The position numbers and the translations under genes are program-made. The notes beneath the pieces were generated by a model. The model saw only the letters and a list, made by a program, of their open reading frames with translations. It had not been told where the DNA came from and ran no database searches. 64,000 bases of DNA from Bradyrhizobium erythrophlei (GTDB lineage: Bacteria; Pseudomonadota; Alphaproteobacteria; Rhizobiales; Xanthobacteraceae): positions 2,046,001 to 2,110,000 of the forward strand of contig NZ_LT670817.1 of NCBI RefSeq assembly GCF_900129425.1. Direction: 5' to 3'. Positions 18,263-27,166 of this stretch are shown piece after piece (position 1 is the stretch's first letter; each line of letters opens with the position of its first letter).

Positions 18263-18358
18263 CTGTTGCCGCAGGACCAGGTTTTCCGCTTCCAGCGTTG
18301 CTCTCGCCTTGAAGCGCGAAGCCAGGATACCGAGAATCAGCTTGAACAGATCAGTCAT
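18263..18358 (-). pseudogene. Integrase/transposase N-terminal fragment
   Basis: About 32 codons reading MTDLFKLILGILASRFKARA then TLEAENLVLRQQ, the same family as the remnant at 1396-1536. It is interrupted right after RQQ by IS66 sequence, consistent with IS66 insertion into, or recombination with, an older element. Confidence 0.6.
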
Positions 18359-18467
18359 CAGGATGCGAGCTTGCGCCGTCCGCTTGCTGCGTCTACGCCG
18401 AATCGAATTTTCGGTACCCACAGCCAGGATTCATGTTGCGGCGAGCGCCGAAATTCCGTCCGGGAAT

Positions 18468-19454
18468 TCAGGGCGGTGACTTCAAGGATGAACGGATTTG
18501 CGCCAGCAGCTCAGCACGGACTTTGCGAGCCGCAAGCGCCTGATTCATTTCGACCTTTACGAACCTTACCGGCGTATTGGGCTGAAGCTGTCCGATCAGA
18601 TCCATATCGGCCGAAATGACCGTGCCGACCATGAAGTAGCCCCCGCCTGAAACCGCGTCACGATGCAGCACGATCGGCTCAGTGCCTCCGGGCACCTGGA
18701 TCGAGCCATACGGATAACAGGCATCGGTGATGTTGGAGGGATTGGAGCCCGCGCCGAATGGTGGCTCGCGCGGCACGAACTCGAGCGGCTTGCCGCCTTT
18801 GAAGCGGTAACCGATCCGGTCGGCTTCCGGAGCGACCTTGCAGGTATCAGAGAAGAACCCCCTGCCGGCAGCATCGGTGATGCGATGCCAGTAAATTCCG
18901 GGCATGACGCGCAACTCCGTCGGCATCGCCATCGGCAAGCCGCGCAATTCTTCCCCGACCGTACGGCCGTCCTTGACCGCTGTCGTAGCCGCACCGACCG
19001 GTAGTTCGTCGCCCGCCTCGAGCTTTCGACCCTCGAAGCCGCCCAAGGCGCCCAGCGCGTAGGTCGAGCGCGAGCCGAGTACCACGGGGACATCGATTCC
19101 GCCTGCGACGGCAATGTAGGCGCGCGCGCCCTTTTTCAGGAAATCGAAAGAGAGTTTTTGGCCACGCTTCACCTTGAAGGAGGCCCACGTCTCACCCGGA
19201 ACGCCATCGAGCCTGGGTGGCAACTCGGCGCCCGTGACCGCGACCATGGCGTCATCGGTGAACTCAAGCTCCGGCCCCATAAATACGGCCTCGAGCACGG
19301 CAGCTCCCTCCGCATTGCCCACGAGCAGGTTGGCGGCGGCGAGCGCATGCCGATCCATTCCGCCGGAGAGCGGGATACCGATATGATAATAGCCGGGACG
19401 CCCGAGGTCCTGGACGGTGGTCGAAAGACCCGGCTTCAAAACCTTAATGGCCAT
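18468..19454 (-). CDS. pxpC: 5-oxoprolinase subunit C / biotin-dependent carboxyltransferase family
   Basis: 328 residues from the ATG at 19454, overlapping the end of pxpB by 11 bp. GLSTTVQDLGRPGYYHIGIP, GMDRHALAAANLLVGN and ETWASFKVKRGQKLSFDF are typical of the KipA/PxpC family. PxpA, PxpB and PxpC together form the bacterial ATP-dependent 5-oxoprolinase that opens pyroglutamate to glutamate. KipA/KipI names come from Bacillus, where they control a kinase. An upstream in-frame ATG at 19580 lies inside pxpB and is rejected. The gene ends only 110 bp from an IS remnant but looks complete. Confidence 0.88.
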   Translation of the reverse strand: MAIKVLKPGLSTTVQDLGRPGYYHIGIPLSGGMDRHALAAANLLVGNAEGAAVLEAVFMGPELEFTDDAMVAVTGAELPPRLDGVPGETWASFKVKRGQKLSFDFLKKGARAYIAVAGGIDVPVVLGSRSTYALGALGGFEGRKLEAGDELPVGAATTAVKDGRTVGEELRGLPMAMPTELRVMPGIYWHRITDAAGRGFFSDTCKVAPEADRIGYRFKGGKPLEFVPREPPFGAGSNPSNITDACYPYGSIQVPGGTEPIVLHRDAVSGGGYFMVGTVISADMDLIGQLQPNTPVRFVKVEMNQALAARKVRAELLAQIRSSLKSPP

Positions 19455-20319
19455 GGAGGACCCCCTCGAGTTTGCGATTGTAACCGTCGATGTCGCGGTT
19501 GAACTCGGTGAGTGAGAACGAAACATCCCGGATGGTCGGCGAGAAGCGGCCAGCTTCGACATCGGCGACCGCCTCATCATAAGCCGGCCGCTCGATGGGC
19601 TTCCACTTCACGATGTCGCTCGGCTTGAACAGGCACATGAAATCGCGCAGATAGCTCATCTTCTGATTGGGATCGTAGATCGGCATGGGCGTGATGCCGA
19701 ACATCTGGTAACCGCCGGCACCGCGCACCGAGTAGATGCAGCCGAAGCAGCCGCCGTGCCCGATCGTCAGCTTGGGTGTGTCCGTGCGCGGGCGCAGATA
19801 TTTCGGCACCTGAATCTGCCGTTTGCGTTCGACCATCTGGTAGAGCCAGGGCACGCCGGAGACGAAGCCCACCATCGAGACGAACCAAGGTGCACTTGAA
19901 TGCGCCTTGATGAACGCGTCGATTCCGTCGAAATTGTTGCTGCGTGCCGCGTATTCGAGATCGGTGCCGTTGGGATCTTGATGGCGCTCGCGGAAGCGCA
20001 TCAGCGTCTCGCGCGTCCAGGGATCGTCGTAAAGCACCGGGATCTCGATGATCCGCGTCGCGATGATCGGCTCGGACTTTGCGGCCGCCGAATCCAGGCG
20101 CTTCAATTCGGCGAGCATATCATCGGGCTTGATCAGATCCGGATCGAACTTCACCTGATAGGAGGCATTGGCCGGGCAGATCTCGGTGACACCTTTGATC
20201 TTGGCGTGGCGTATCGCATTGGTGATGAAGAGGCTTTTGAAAAAAGCCTCGAGCGACATGGATTCATCCACCTCTGCGAAGATGTGCTCATCGCCGCCAA
20301 AGGAAAATCGAGTTTGCAT
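19444..20319 (-). CDS. pxpB: 5-oxoprolinase subunit B / allophanate hydrolase subunit 1 family
   Basis: 291 residues. EIPVLYDDPW and FVSMVGFVSGVPWLYQM, then KLTIGHGGCFGCIYSVRGAG and the C-terminal MPIYDPNQKMSYLRDFM, match the PxpB/KipI family, although it is longer at its N-terminus than Bacillus KipI. It works with PxpC as the catalytic pair of 5-oxoprolinase. It is coupled to pxpC by overlap. A 172-bp gap without a convincing gene separates it from the biotin-carrier gene. Confidence 0.87.
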   Translation of the reverse strand: MQTRFSFGGDEHIFAEVDESMSLEAFFKSLFITNAIRHAKIKGVTEICPANASYQVKFDPDLIKPDDMLAELKRLDSAAAKSEPIIATRIIEIPVLYDDPWTRETLMRFRERHQDPNGTDLEYAARSNNFDGIDAFIKAHSSAPWFVSMVGFVSGVPWLYQMVERKRQIQVPKYLRPRTDTPKLTIGHGGCFGCIYSVRGAGGYQMFGITPMPIYDPNQKMSYLRDFMCLFKPSDIVKWKPIERPAYDEAVADVEAGRFSPTIRDVSFSLTEFNRDIDGYNRKLEGVLHGH

Positions 20320-20491
20320 GGGACCTTGGCCTCCTGTTGCTGACGGGGCGGACTATTTTGCGGTTGAGGGTCAGGAGCGGTCGGCACCGCCAGCGCAGCC
20401 TCTGCTGCGGCAAGACCTGCGCTATGCGATGCCAGCCACGTTCGAGCCAGGCGGTACGAAACCGCCGGGCCTGTACGTCGGGGTCGCGAAC

Positions 20492-20734
20492 TCACACGTC
20501 GATCTCGGCGATCGGCTGACCGGCCATCACGGCCTCCTCATTTTCGGCAAGGAAACGCACGATCTTGCCCGATGCGCCTGCCTTCACCTCGTTGAACGAC
20601 TTCATGACCTCGATGAGACCAATGGTGTCGTCTTGCGTGATCGTGTCGCCTTCGGATTTGTAGGCTGGTTCGTCCGGCGCCGGCTTGCGGTAGAATATGC
20701 CTGGGAGGGGCGAAACGATTTTCTGTATGCCCAT
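20492..20734 (-). CDS. Biotin/lipoyl carrier protein (acetyl-CoA carboxylase BCCP-like)
   Basis: 80 residues from the ATG at 20734. It is a single biotinyl domain with the biotinylation site MKSF (Lys45 in IEVMKSFNEV) and the usual SPLPGIFY and AGQPIAEIDV flanks. BCCP of fatty-acid synthesis is about twice as long, so this is the short stand-alone form found between pxpA and pxpB in many proteobacteria. There it normally sits beside a biotin carboxylase gene, which is missing here. It may support a biotin-dependent step of pyroglutamate/urea-type chemistry, but the partner is not in the window. Confidence 0.85.
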   Translation of the reverse strand: MGIQKIVSPLPGIFYRKPAPDEPAYKSEGDTITQDDTIGLIEVMKSFNEVKAGASGKIVRFLAENEEAVMAGQPIAEIDV

Positions 20735-20778
20735 GAGTTCCTCATACTTTGGTCGCTTCGGCCCTGGCCGGCCGCGCC

Positions 20779-21507
20779 TCAGCGCGCTGCCAGATAAGGG
20801 CGGACTACCTCGCGAACGGCCCGGGCGACGGCGACGGCATTCGGTGTGTCGGAGTGGACACAGATGGCATCGGACCCGACCGCGACGTCGTTTCCAGCCA
20901 CACTGAGCGTCTTGCCTTCGGTCAAGGCTCGCAGGCACCGGGCTGCCGCGTCGGTCGGATCCTTGGCGTCATGTTCGCGCGTGATGATGAGGCCACCCTC
21001 GGCATTGTAGTCGAGATCGGCGTAGTATTCGGCGACGAAGGTATGACCGCGGCGCTGATAGACCTTCTCGTGCAGCGTCCCTTTCATGCCGAACAGCGGC
21101 ACCTTGTAGACATCGTCCGCGTCTGCCACGGCCTCGGCGATGTCCTCCATCCGCGCGGCCATGCCGTAGAGCGCGCCGTGCGGCTTGATATGATTGAGGG
21201 CTACCCCTTCGGCATCCAGGAATGCCTTGAGGGCGCCGATCTGGTAGAGGAGGCAGTTCGTCAGCTCTTCGCGGCCGATCTTCATCTCTCTGCGTCCGAA
21301 CCCTTGCAAATCGGGCAGAGAGGGATGCGCGCCAACCTTGACGCCGTGCCGTTTGGCAAGGCGCACAGTCTTGCGCATGTGATTGAAGTCAGAGCCATGG
21401 AAGCCGCAAGCGACGTTGGCCACGTCAATCTCGGGCATTAGGCCTTCATCGTCGCCCATCTTGTAGAGACCGAAGCCCTCGCCCATGTCGCAATTAATGA
21501 TGACCAT
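20779..21507 (-). CDS. pxpA: 5-oxoprolinase subunit A (LamB/YcsF family)
   Basis: 242 residues beginning MVIINCDMGEGFGLYKMGDD, then VANVACGFHGSDFNHMRKTV, the strongly conserved YcsF start. HIKPHGALYGMAA and the VHSDTPNAVAVARAVRE C-terminus are also present. First gene of the minus-strand pxp operon (pxpA, BCCP, pxpB, pxpC). It acts in the cytoplasm with PxpBC on 5-oxoproline, a damage product of glutamine and glutamate. Confidence 0.9.
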   Translation of the reverse strand: MVIINCDMGEGFGLYKMGDDEGLMPEIDVANVACGFHGSDFNHMRKTVRLAKRHGVKVGAHPSLPDLQGFGRREMKIGREELTNCLLYQIGALKAFLDAEGVALNHIKPHGALYGMAARMEDIAEAVADADDVYKVPLFGMKGTLHEKVYQRRGHTFVAEYYADLDYNAEGGLIITREHDAKDPTDAAARCLRALTEGKTLSVAGNDVAVGSDAICVHSDTPNAVAVARAVREVVRPYLAAR

Positions 21508-21634
21508 CTCTGTGTTGTCCTAATCCCGGCTGCTGCATCCGAGCGCCGCATTTGCGAAACAAACCCAAAACCCGCCGACGAGCAATCGTGTCCTTCCACT
21601 TATCCTTCGATTCTCTGATCATCGCACTCTCGCT

Positions 21635-24600
21635 TCACGATGCAGTGTTTGCGCTTACCGGCAGGGTGAACTGAAACGTGGCGCCGTGGGGTACGTCGGC
21701 CGTGGCCCACAATCGGCCGCCGTGGCCTTCCATGATCGAACGGCAGATCGCGAGTCCCATGCCCATGCCGCCAGATTTGGTGGTGAAGAAGGGGTTGAAC
21801 AGCCGGTCCGCAATTTCGGTGGAGATGCCAACTCCACAATCGGTTACACTCACGAGCACCTCTTGTGTCTCCTGGAGAGAACCGATCGCCAGTTCGCGCG
21901 GCCGATCCGTGACCGATTGCATGGCTTCAATGCCATTCATCACCAAGTTGATAATCACCTGCTGCAGTTGGACCCGATCGCCTAGGATCATGGCTGGAGC
22001 CGGAGCCAACTCCATTCGCAACGATACCCGATGGCTGGTTAGCTCACGCTGCACCAGGGCCACGACCTCCCTTACGACGTCATTGATGTCGAGCGGCACC
22101 AGTTCAATGTCAGTCTTTTTCGCGAGCGCCCGAACGCGCCGGATCACCTCACCCGCCCGATTGCCATCGTCGATGATCCATTCCAACGAGCGGCGCGCTG
22201 CGTCCAGGTCGGGAGTTGCGCGGTTAAGCCAGCGCAGACCGGCCTCGGCGTTGGCGACGACGCCGGCGAGCGGCTGGTTCGTTTCGTGGGCAATCGAGGC
22301 CGCCAGCTCCCCCATCGTGGTGACGCGATTCACGTGTGCGAGCTCCATTTGGGCATCGAGGAAGCGCTGCTCGCTCGCGCGCAGCCTCTCTTCCGCCCGC
22401 TTGCGGTCGGTCATGTCGACGACAAAGGAAACCCCTTCGTCTGGCTTCCACTCGAAAAGCGCGCGGGCGACCAGCACCGGCACGCGGCTGCCGTCTTTGC
22501 GAAAGTACTCTTTCTCACGCGGTTGGAGGGTTCCAACCGCCTTTAGCTCTGCGATGATCTGTTCGTCGGCGTCACGCCATTCGGTCGGCGTCAGTTCCGT
22601 CCATCGCATCCGACCCGAGAGGAGATCTTCCCGGGCATATCCGACGATATCGAGAAAGGCTTCGTTGGCTTCAATGATCCGGCCCTGAAGATCCCAGATC
22701 ACGACGCCGATGATGTTCGAGTCGACCAGGCGGCGGATCCTGGCCTCCCGTTCCTGGAGATCGTTGTACAGACGAGCGTTCTCCAGCGAGATCGCCGCTT
22801 GCGACGCCAGCAGTTCCAGCACCGAGATCCGGGCGGGCGTGAACACGTGCGATGCCAAGTTGTTCTCGAGATAGAGCACCCCGATCAGCTTGGCCTGCTT
22901 CACCAGGGGCAGGCAGAGAATGGACCGCGCCTGACGCTGACGGAGATAAGGATCCGCGGCAAACTGGGGCTGGACGGGGGCGTCGTAGAGAATGACGCTC
23001 TCGCGGGTGCGCACGACATAGTGGAGCACGGACTCCGGCAGCGCCGCCGCGGTCACCGGCTGGTCACGCAGTTCGACCACGACCGTGTCGTCGCCAGTCG
23101 TCGCTTCCGCCTCGATCCGCAGCTCAGGCCCGCGGGGAACAATCAACAGACCTCGCTCGGCTCCTGCCTGCTCAATGGCAGTGCGCATCAGGGTGTCGAT
23201 CAGCCTTTCCAGGACGATCTCGCTTGAGACGGCCTGCGACACCTTGATCACGGTCGCGAGGTCGAAGTGTTCGACCGGCGCCCCGATCGTGCCTGTTGGA
23301 CCCGGCGCTCGCTCTTCCTCCCTGCGGAGCGGATACATCTCGTCGAGCTGCCGCACCTTGCCATCGGCGCCCCAAGCGACATAGCCGTCGCGCGCCTTCC
23401 GCCGATACATGTGCGCAAACTCTTCGAAGCCACGCGCCGCGTAGAAGCGCGCGGCCAGTTCGTAGGCGAGCGCCTCGCTGTGGACAAAGCCGTTTGCGCG
23501 TGCCGAGCGGATGGCCTGTTCGTAAAGGTCCATGGCATCGAGCGCGCGGCCTTCGATCCGCGCGATTTCCGCCCCGACCAGTGCGGCGCGGTTCTCGAAA
23601 TTCTCCGGGCAATTTGCCGCCCAGATCTTGAGCTGTCGGTGGTGCGCGACCAGAGCCTCGACATGCTTGGTCCGCTCCGCATCGCAGGCTGCGTCGCAGA
23701 GCGCAGCCCGCGCCAGCGCGGCGTAGAAATGGTACTCCGCCCGCTCGAAGAAGGCTGGCGACGTCCAGAGGAGGCAGTCCGCCTTCGCCGCCGCCGCGAT
23801 CGCGGCAGCGTGGTCGTCGGCGAGGACGCGCGCCTGCAGCTTGCGGATCCAGTACCAGCAGGCGGCGAGCGCGAGCCGCGGATCCGCCTCCAGATGCTGC
23901 TCGAACCGCTCCTCGTCGAACCCGGCGTCGTCGAAGTGGCCGAAGATCGGGGTCAGGCCGCGCAGCGTCCGGATCAGTTGGAGCTGCCCGGTGATCCTAT
24001 CGACGACGAGACCGAACCGCGCCTGACGCGCGAAGTCGAGCCCCGCCTCGGCCTCTCGCTGCACCTCGTCGAGCGGATCGCCACTGGCGAGAAGGTGCGT
24101 GACTAAGTGGGTGCGGCCAAAGGCTCCATAGGTGAGATCGCCGGCCTCCTGCGCGGCGTCGAGGGCGAACCGCATCAGGCTGCGGCTGGTGCGGATGGGC
24201 TTCGTCCATGGCATGACGTGGTGCCCGAAGATCAAGTAGACGCGGGCCTTAAAGCGATCCAGCCCACGCTTCGCCGCAAGGTTGAAGCCGACCTGACTAA
24301 AGCGGAACGCTGCCTTGTAGTCGCCGAACTGCGCTCCCAGCACGGTGCCGAGGATAGCATAGGCATAGCTGGACGCGTCGCTGTTGCCATGCTCCAGGCT
24401 GAGATTCGCCATGCGGCCGATGACGACGTTGTACAGATTCTGGTCGGTGTACAGGGCCGGCGACACGACCGCGGTGAGGACATCCATGGTCGCGCGCCAG
24501 ACCGGGTCGGCCATCCGTGGCAGATCGAGGAGCGCCTCGATAGGGCGGCTCCCGATCTGCTGCCACATCAGCTCGTACTCACGCCGGACCTCGTCCTGCG

Positions 24601-27166
24601 TCGGGTGCGCCGACCACGCGACGCCGACGCGCCGCAGGTAGTCGAGGGCCACCTCGACGCTGCGGTCGCTCCGGTCCAAGGTCGTGAAGAGTTCCTCGCG
24701 CAAGCACGCAACGGTCGCATGCTCGACTGTGTGGGCGGCGCGCGTCGACAGCGCCGTTGAGCGCTCCTCCGCTTGCGCCAGCGCGCCGGTGAGAAACTCG
24801 CATTCGGCGCGGTTTAGCTCCAGCGCGAAGGTGAGCTCGTGCCGGCGCTCCCATGAGCCTTCCGCCAGCAGCGCCGCGCCGGCGATGAGATAGGTGAGCG
24901 CCGAGGCGTAAGCGGCGGAGGCCTTGGCGCGTTGGCCCGCGAGCAAGTTGAGCTCGGCCAGTTGCTCACGCTCGCCTTGTGAGGTGATCAGCGCGGCGCC
25001 GCGGTTGAGCTGATTGACGATGTCGAAGATGGCCTCTTCGCGTCGTTCCGAAGTGGTATGCGCCGCGAGCAGCCTTCCGACGCGCAGGTGCGCCTCGGGG
25101 CGCAATCGGTCAGGTATCAGTGAATAAGCAGCCTCCTGGATACGGTCGTGGATGAACTTGTACGACCCGTCCTGACGTTCGATCAACTCCAGGCGAACGG
25201 CCCCCCAGAGATCCGAACTGACCTCATCGTTCGATTTCCCGAGAACGATCGAAAGCATCGTGATCTCGGCGATGTTGCCGAGGCAGGCGAGCTGCTGCAA
25301 CGCGGCCTGGGTCTCGATCGGCAGGCGGGTCAACTTCCCGACCATAAGGTCCACCACATTGTCGGTGTACCCCTTGGCGTGAAGGCGATCAACCTCCCAG
25401 CGCCAGCGCGCCGCGTCGTGATCGAAGCGGAGCAGTCCCTGTTCGGCGAGCGCAGAAATGAACTGAAGGGCGAAGAACGGATTGCCTCCCGTCTTATCGT
25501 GCACCAACTGGGCGAGCGGCGCGGCGCGCTCCGGCTCGCAGCGAAGCGCATCCACGATCACCTGCTTCACGTCGTCACGGGCGAGGGGCGCCAGGCGGAT
25601 CTCCTGCACGCGCGCTCCGGCTTGGCGGATCGTATCGAGTTTACGCGTCAGTGGATGAGTGCCATCGACCTCATTGTCCCGGTACGCGCCGATCAGCATC
25701 AGGTGCTTCATATCCGACTGGGTCAACAGATCCTCGAGCAAGTCGAGCGTCGCCGCGTCTAGCCATTGCAAATCGTCGAGGAAGAGCGCCAGTGGATGTT
25801 CCGGGCGGGCGAAGACGCCGATGAAGCGCCGGAACACCAGCTGGAACCGCGCCTGCGCCTGCTGCGGCGGCAACTCCGCGACCGGCGATGGTTCGCCGAC
25901 AATGAGCTTCAGCTCGGGGACGAGGTCGACCATGAGCCGCCCGTTAGGGCCCAGTGCCTCCACAAGGGCGTCGCGCCAACTGCTCAGCTCCGCGTCGCTC
26001 TTGCTGAGAAGAGGTCGCACGAGACTCTGAAAAGCCTGCACCAGCGTCGCATAGGGGATGTCGCGTTTGTACTGATCGAACTTCCCGGAGGCGAAAAGGC
26101 CGCGCGGCGGCACCAGCGCCTTGTGCAGTTCATTGACGACGGCGGACTTGCCGATGCCGGAATAGCCGGAGACCAGCACTAGCTCGGGCCGGCCGCTTGC
26201 GACGACACGGTCGAACGCGACGAGCAAGATCTCGACCTCGCGCGCTCTCCCGTACAGCTTCTCGGGGATCAGCAGCCGGTCGGGCGTGTCTTGCTGGCCT
26301 AACGGGAAGTCGTCGATGTCGCCCGAGGGCTTCAATAGGGCCAAGCAGCGCCGCAGGTCGCATTCGACTCCGGCGGCGGTCTGATAGCGCTCCTCTGCGT
26401 TCTTGGCGAGCAGCTTCAGGATAAGGCCGGAGACCGGAGCCGGGATAGTCTCCAGCCGCTCGCTTGGCGGCACCGGCTTTCTGGCTATATGGCAGTGGAC
26501 CCACTCCATGGGATCGACTGCGGTAAACGGCAGTGAGCCCGTGAGCATCTCGTAGAGTGTGACTCCGAGGGCGTAGAGGTCGCTGCGGGCGTCGATCGAG
26601 CGGTTCATTCGCCCGGTTTGTTCGGGCGCTATATAGGCGAGCGTGCCAGCAATCGACTCGGGCGGCGCGGGCGCCTGCCGCTCGCGCGGCAGACGCGAGG
26701 CGATACCGAAACCGGTGAGCTTGACCTCTCCGGTCGTGCGGTTCACCAGGATATTCGCTGGCTTGACGTCCTTGTGGACGAGGTCGCGCCGGTGGACTTG
26801 TGAGAGGGCCGTGGCGACCGCGATGGCGAGCCTCAGAAAGTTCCGCACCTCCATGGGCAGTCCGAGCAATCGGTCCAGCGGCTCGCCGCAGGTGTCCTCG
26901 AGCACTAGCATGATCCGACCGCGTTCGCGGACGAGCTCTAGTGGACGCACCGCCCACGCCCCGTCTAGTTCATCCTTCAATTCGTATTCGCGAGCAAGGC
27001 GGTCGAGGGTGGCGGGTGTCGGATGCTCCGCCGCGGCCAGCACGGCCAGCACCGGGCCGCGATGACCGTTGGCGTGGCTCTCTCCTCTGCAGAAGACGCG
27101 TTCGCCGTCCTCCCACAAGACCTGGAGGCCACTGACTCCACCAGCGCTGGACCAAGAGAGATCCAT
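21635..27166 (-). CDS. Giant kinase-like/ATPase/GAF/PAS/histidine kinase protein
   Basis: 1843 residues. Order of domains: Ser/Thr-kinase-like (about 15-275, catalytic loop HKDVKPAN at 131-138), AAA/STAND ATPase (Walker A GYSGIGKS at 334-341), a long helical TPR-like region (~650-1250), GAF (~1290-1450), PAS (~1460-1590), and a histidine kinase with phospho-accepting His1627 (SIAHETNQPL) and N/G boxes (VIINLVMNGIEAM, DCGVGIS, GGMGMGLA). This architecture is known from Bradyrhizobium and cyanobacteria. The kinase-like part has GFG (152-154) in place of DFG and no visible VAIK lysine, so it may be a pseudokinase. It has no receiver domain, and no response regulator gene is adjacent. The start is uncertain because no ribosome site is clear. 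Confidence 0.85.
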   Translation of the reverse strand: MDLSWSSAGGVSGLQVLWEDGERVFCRGESHANGHRGPVLAVLAAAEHPTPATLDRLAREYELKDELDGAWAVRPLELVRERGRIMLVLEDTCGEPLDRLLGLPMEVRNFLRLAIAVATALSQVHRRDLVHKDVKPANILVNRTTGEVKLTGFGIASRLPRERQAPAPPESIAGTLAYIAPEQTGRMNRSIDARSDLYALGVTLYEMLTGSLPFTAVDPMEWVHCHIARKPVPPSERLETIPAPVSGLILKLLAKNAEERYQTAAGVECDLRRCLALLKPSGDIDDFPLGQQDTPDRLLIPEKLYGRAREVEILLVAFDRVVASGRPELVLVSGYSGIGKSAVVNELHKALVPPRGLFASGKFDQYKRDIPYATLVQAFQSLVRPLLSKSDAELSSWRDALVEALGPNGRLMVDLVPELKLIVGEPSPVAELPPQQAQARFQLVFRRFIGVFARPEHPLALFLDDLQWLDAATLDLLEDLLTQSDMKHLMLIGAYRDNEVDGTHPLTRKLDTIRQAGARVQEIRLAPLARDDVKQVIVDALRCEPERAAPLAQLVHDKTGGNPFFALQFISALAEQGLLRFDHDAARWRWEVDRLHAKGYTDNVVDLMVGKLTRLPIETQAALQQLACLGNIAEITMLSIVLGKSNDEVSSDLWGAVRLELIERQDGSYKFIHDRIQEAAYSLIPDRLRPEAHLRVGRLLAAHTTSERREEAIFDIVNQLNRGAALITSQGEREQLAELNLLAGQRAKASAAYASALTYLIAGAALLAEGSWERRHELTFALELNRAECEFLTGALAQAEERSTALSTRAAHTVEHATVACLREELFTTLDRSDRSVEVALDYLRRVGVAWSAHPTQDEVRREYELMWQQIGSRPIEALLDLPRMADPVWRATMDVLTAVVSPALYTDQNLYNVVIGRMANLSLEHGNSDASSYAYAILGTVLGAQFGDYKAAFRFSQVGFNLAAKRGLDRFKARVYLIFGHHVMPWTKPIRTSRSLMRFALDAAQEAGDLTYGAFGRTHLVTHLLASGDPLDEVQREAEAGLDFARQARFGLVVDRITGQLQLIRTLRGLTPIFGHFDDAGFDEERFEQHLEADPRLALAACWYWIRKLQARVLADDHAAAIAAAAKADCLLWTSPAFFERAEYHFYAALARAALCDAACDAERTKHVEALVAHHRQLKIWAANCPENFENRAALVGAEIARIEGRALDAMDLYEQAIRSARANGFVHSEALAYELAARFYAARGFEEFAHMYRRKARDGYVAWGADGKVRQLDEMYPLRREEERAPGPTGTIGAPVEHFDLATVIKVSQAVSSEIVLERLIDTLMRTAIEQAGAERGLLIVPRGPELRIEAEATTGDDTVVVELRDQPVTAAALPESVLHYVVRTRESVILYDAPVQPQFAADPYLRQRQARSILCLPLVKQAKLIGVLYLENNLASHVFTPARISVLELLASQAAISLENARLYNDLQEREARIRRLVDSNIIGVVIWDLQGRIIEANEAFLDIVGYAREDLLSGRMRWTELTPTEWRDADEQIIAELKAVGTLQPREKEYFRKDGSRVPVLVARALFEWKPDEGVSFVVDMTDRKRAEERLRASEQRFLDAQMELAHVNRVTTMGELAASIAHETNQPLAGVVANAEAGLRWLNRATPDLDAARRSLEWIIDDGNRAGEVIRRVRALAKKTDIELVPLDINDVVREVVALVQRELTSHRVSLRMELAPAPAMILGDRVQLQQVIINLVMNGIEAMQSVTDRPRELAIGSLQETQEVLVSVTDCGVGISTEIADRLFNPFFTTKSGGMGMGLAICRSIMEGHGGRLWATADVPHGATFQFTLPVSANTAS

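Larger units (their letters stand above)
17171..18358 (-). mobile_element. IS66-family element, incomplete at both ends
   Basis: In minus orientation, tnpA (18253-17984), tnpB (17987-17634) and the first ~125 codons of tnpC (17560-17171) are in the normal IS66 order. tnpC is cut off next to AraC-like sequence. On the tnpA side, an unrelated integrase N-terminus begins only ~10 bp upstream of tnpA, so the usual IS66 left end is not evident. I found no terminal inverted repeats or target duplication. Confidence 0.75.

Noticed and set aside
17984..18421. 145-codon TnpA-like protein
   Set aside because: The first 56 codons belong to another transposase family and flanking DNA. The IS66 protein starts at the GTG at 18253.
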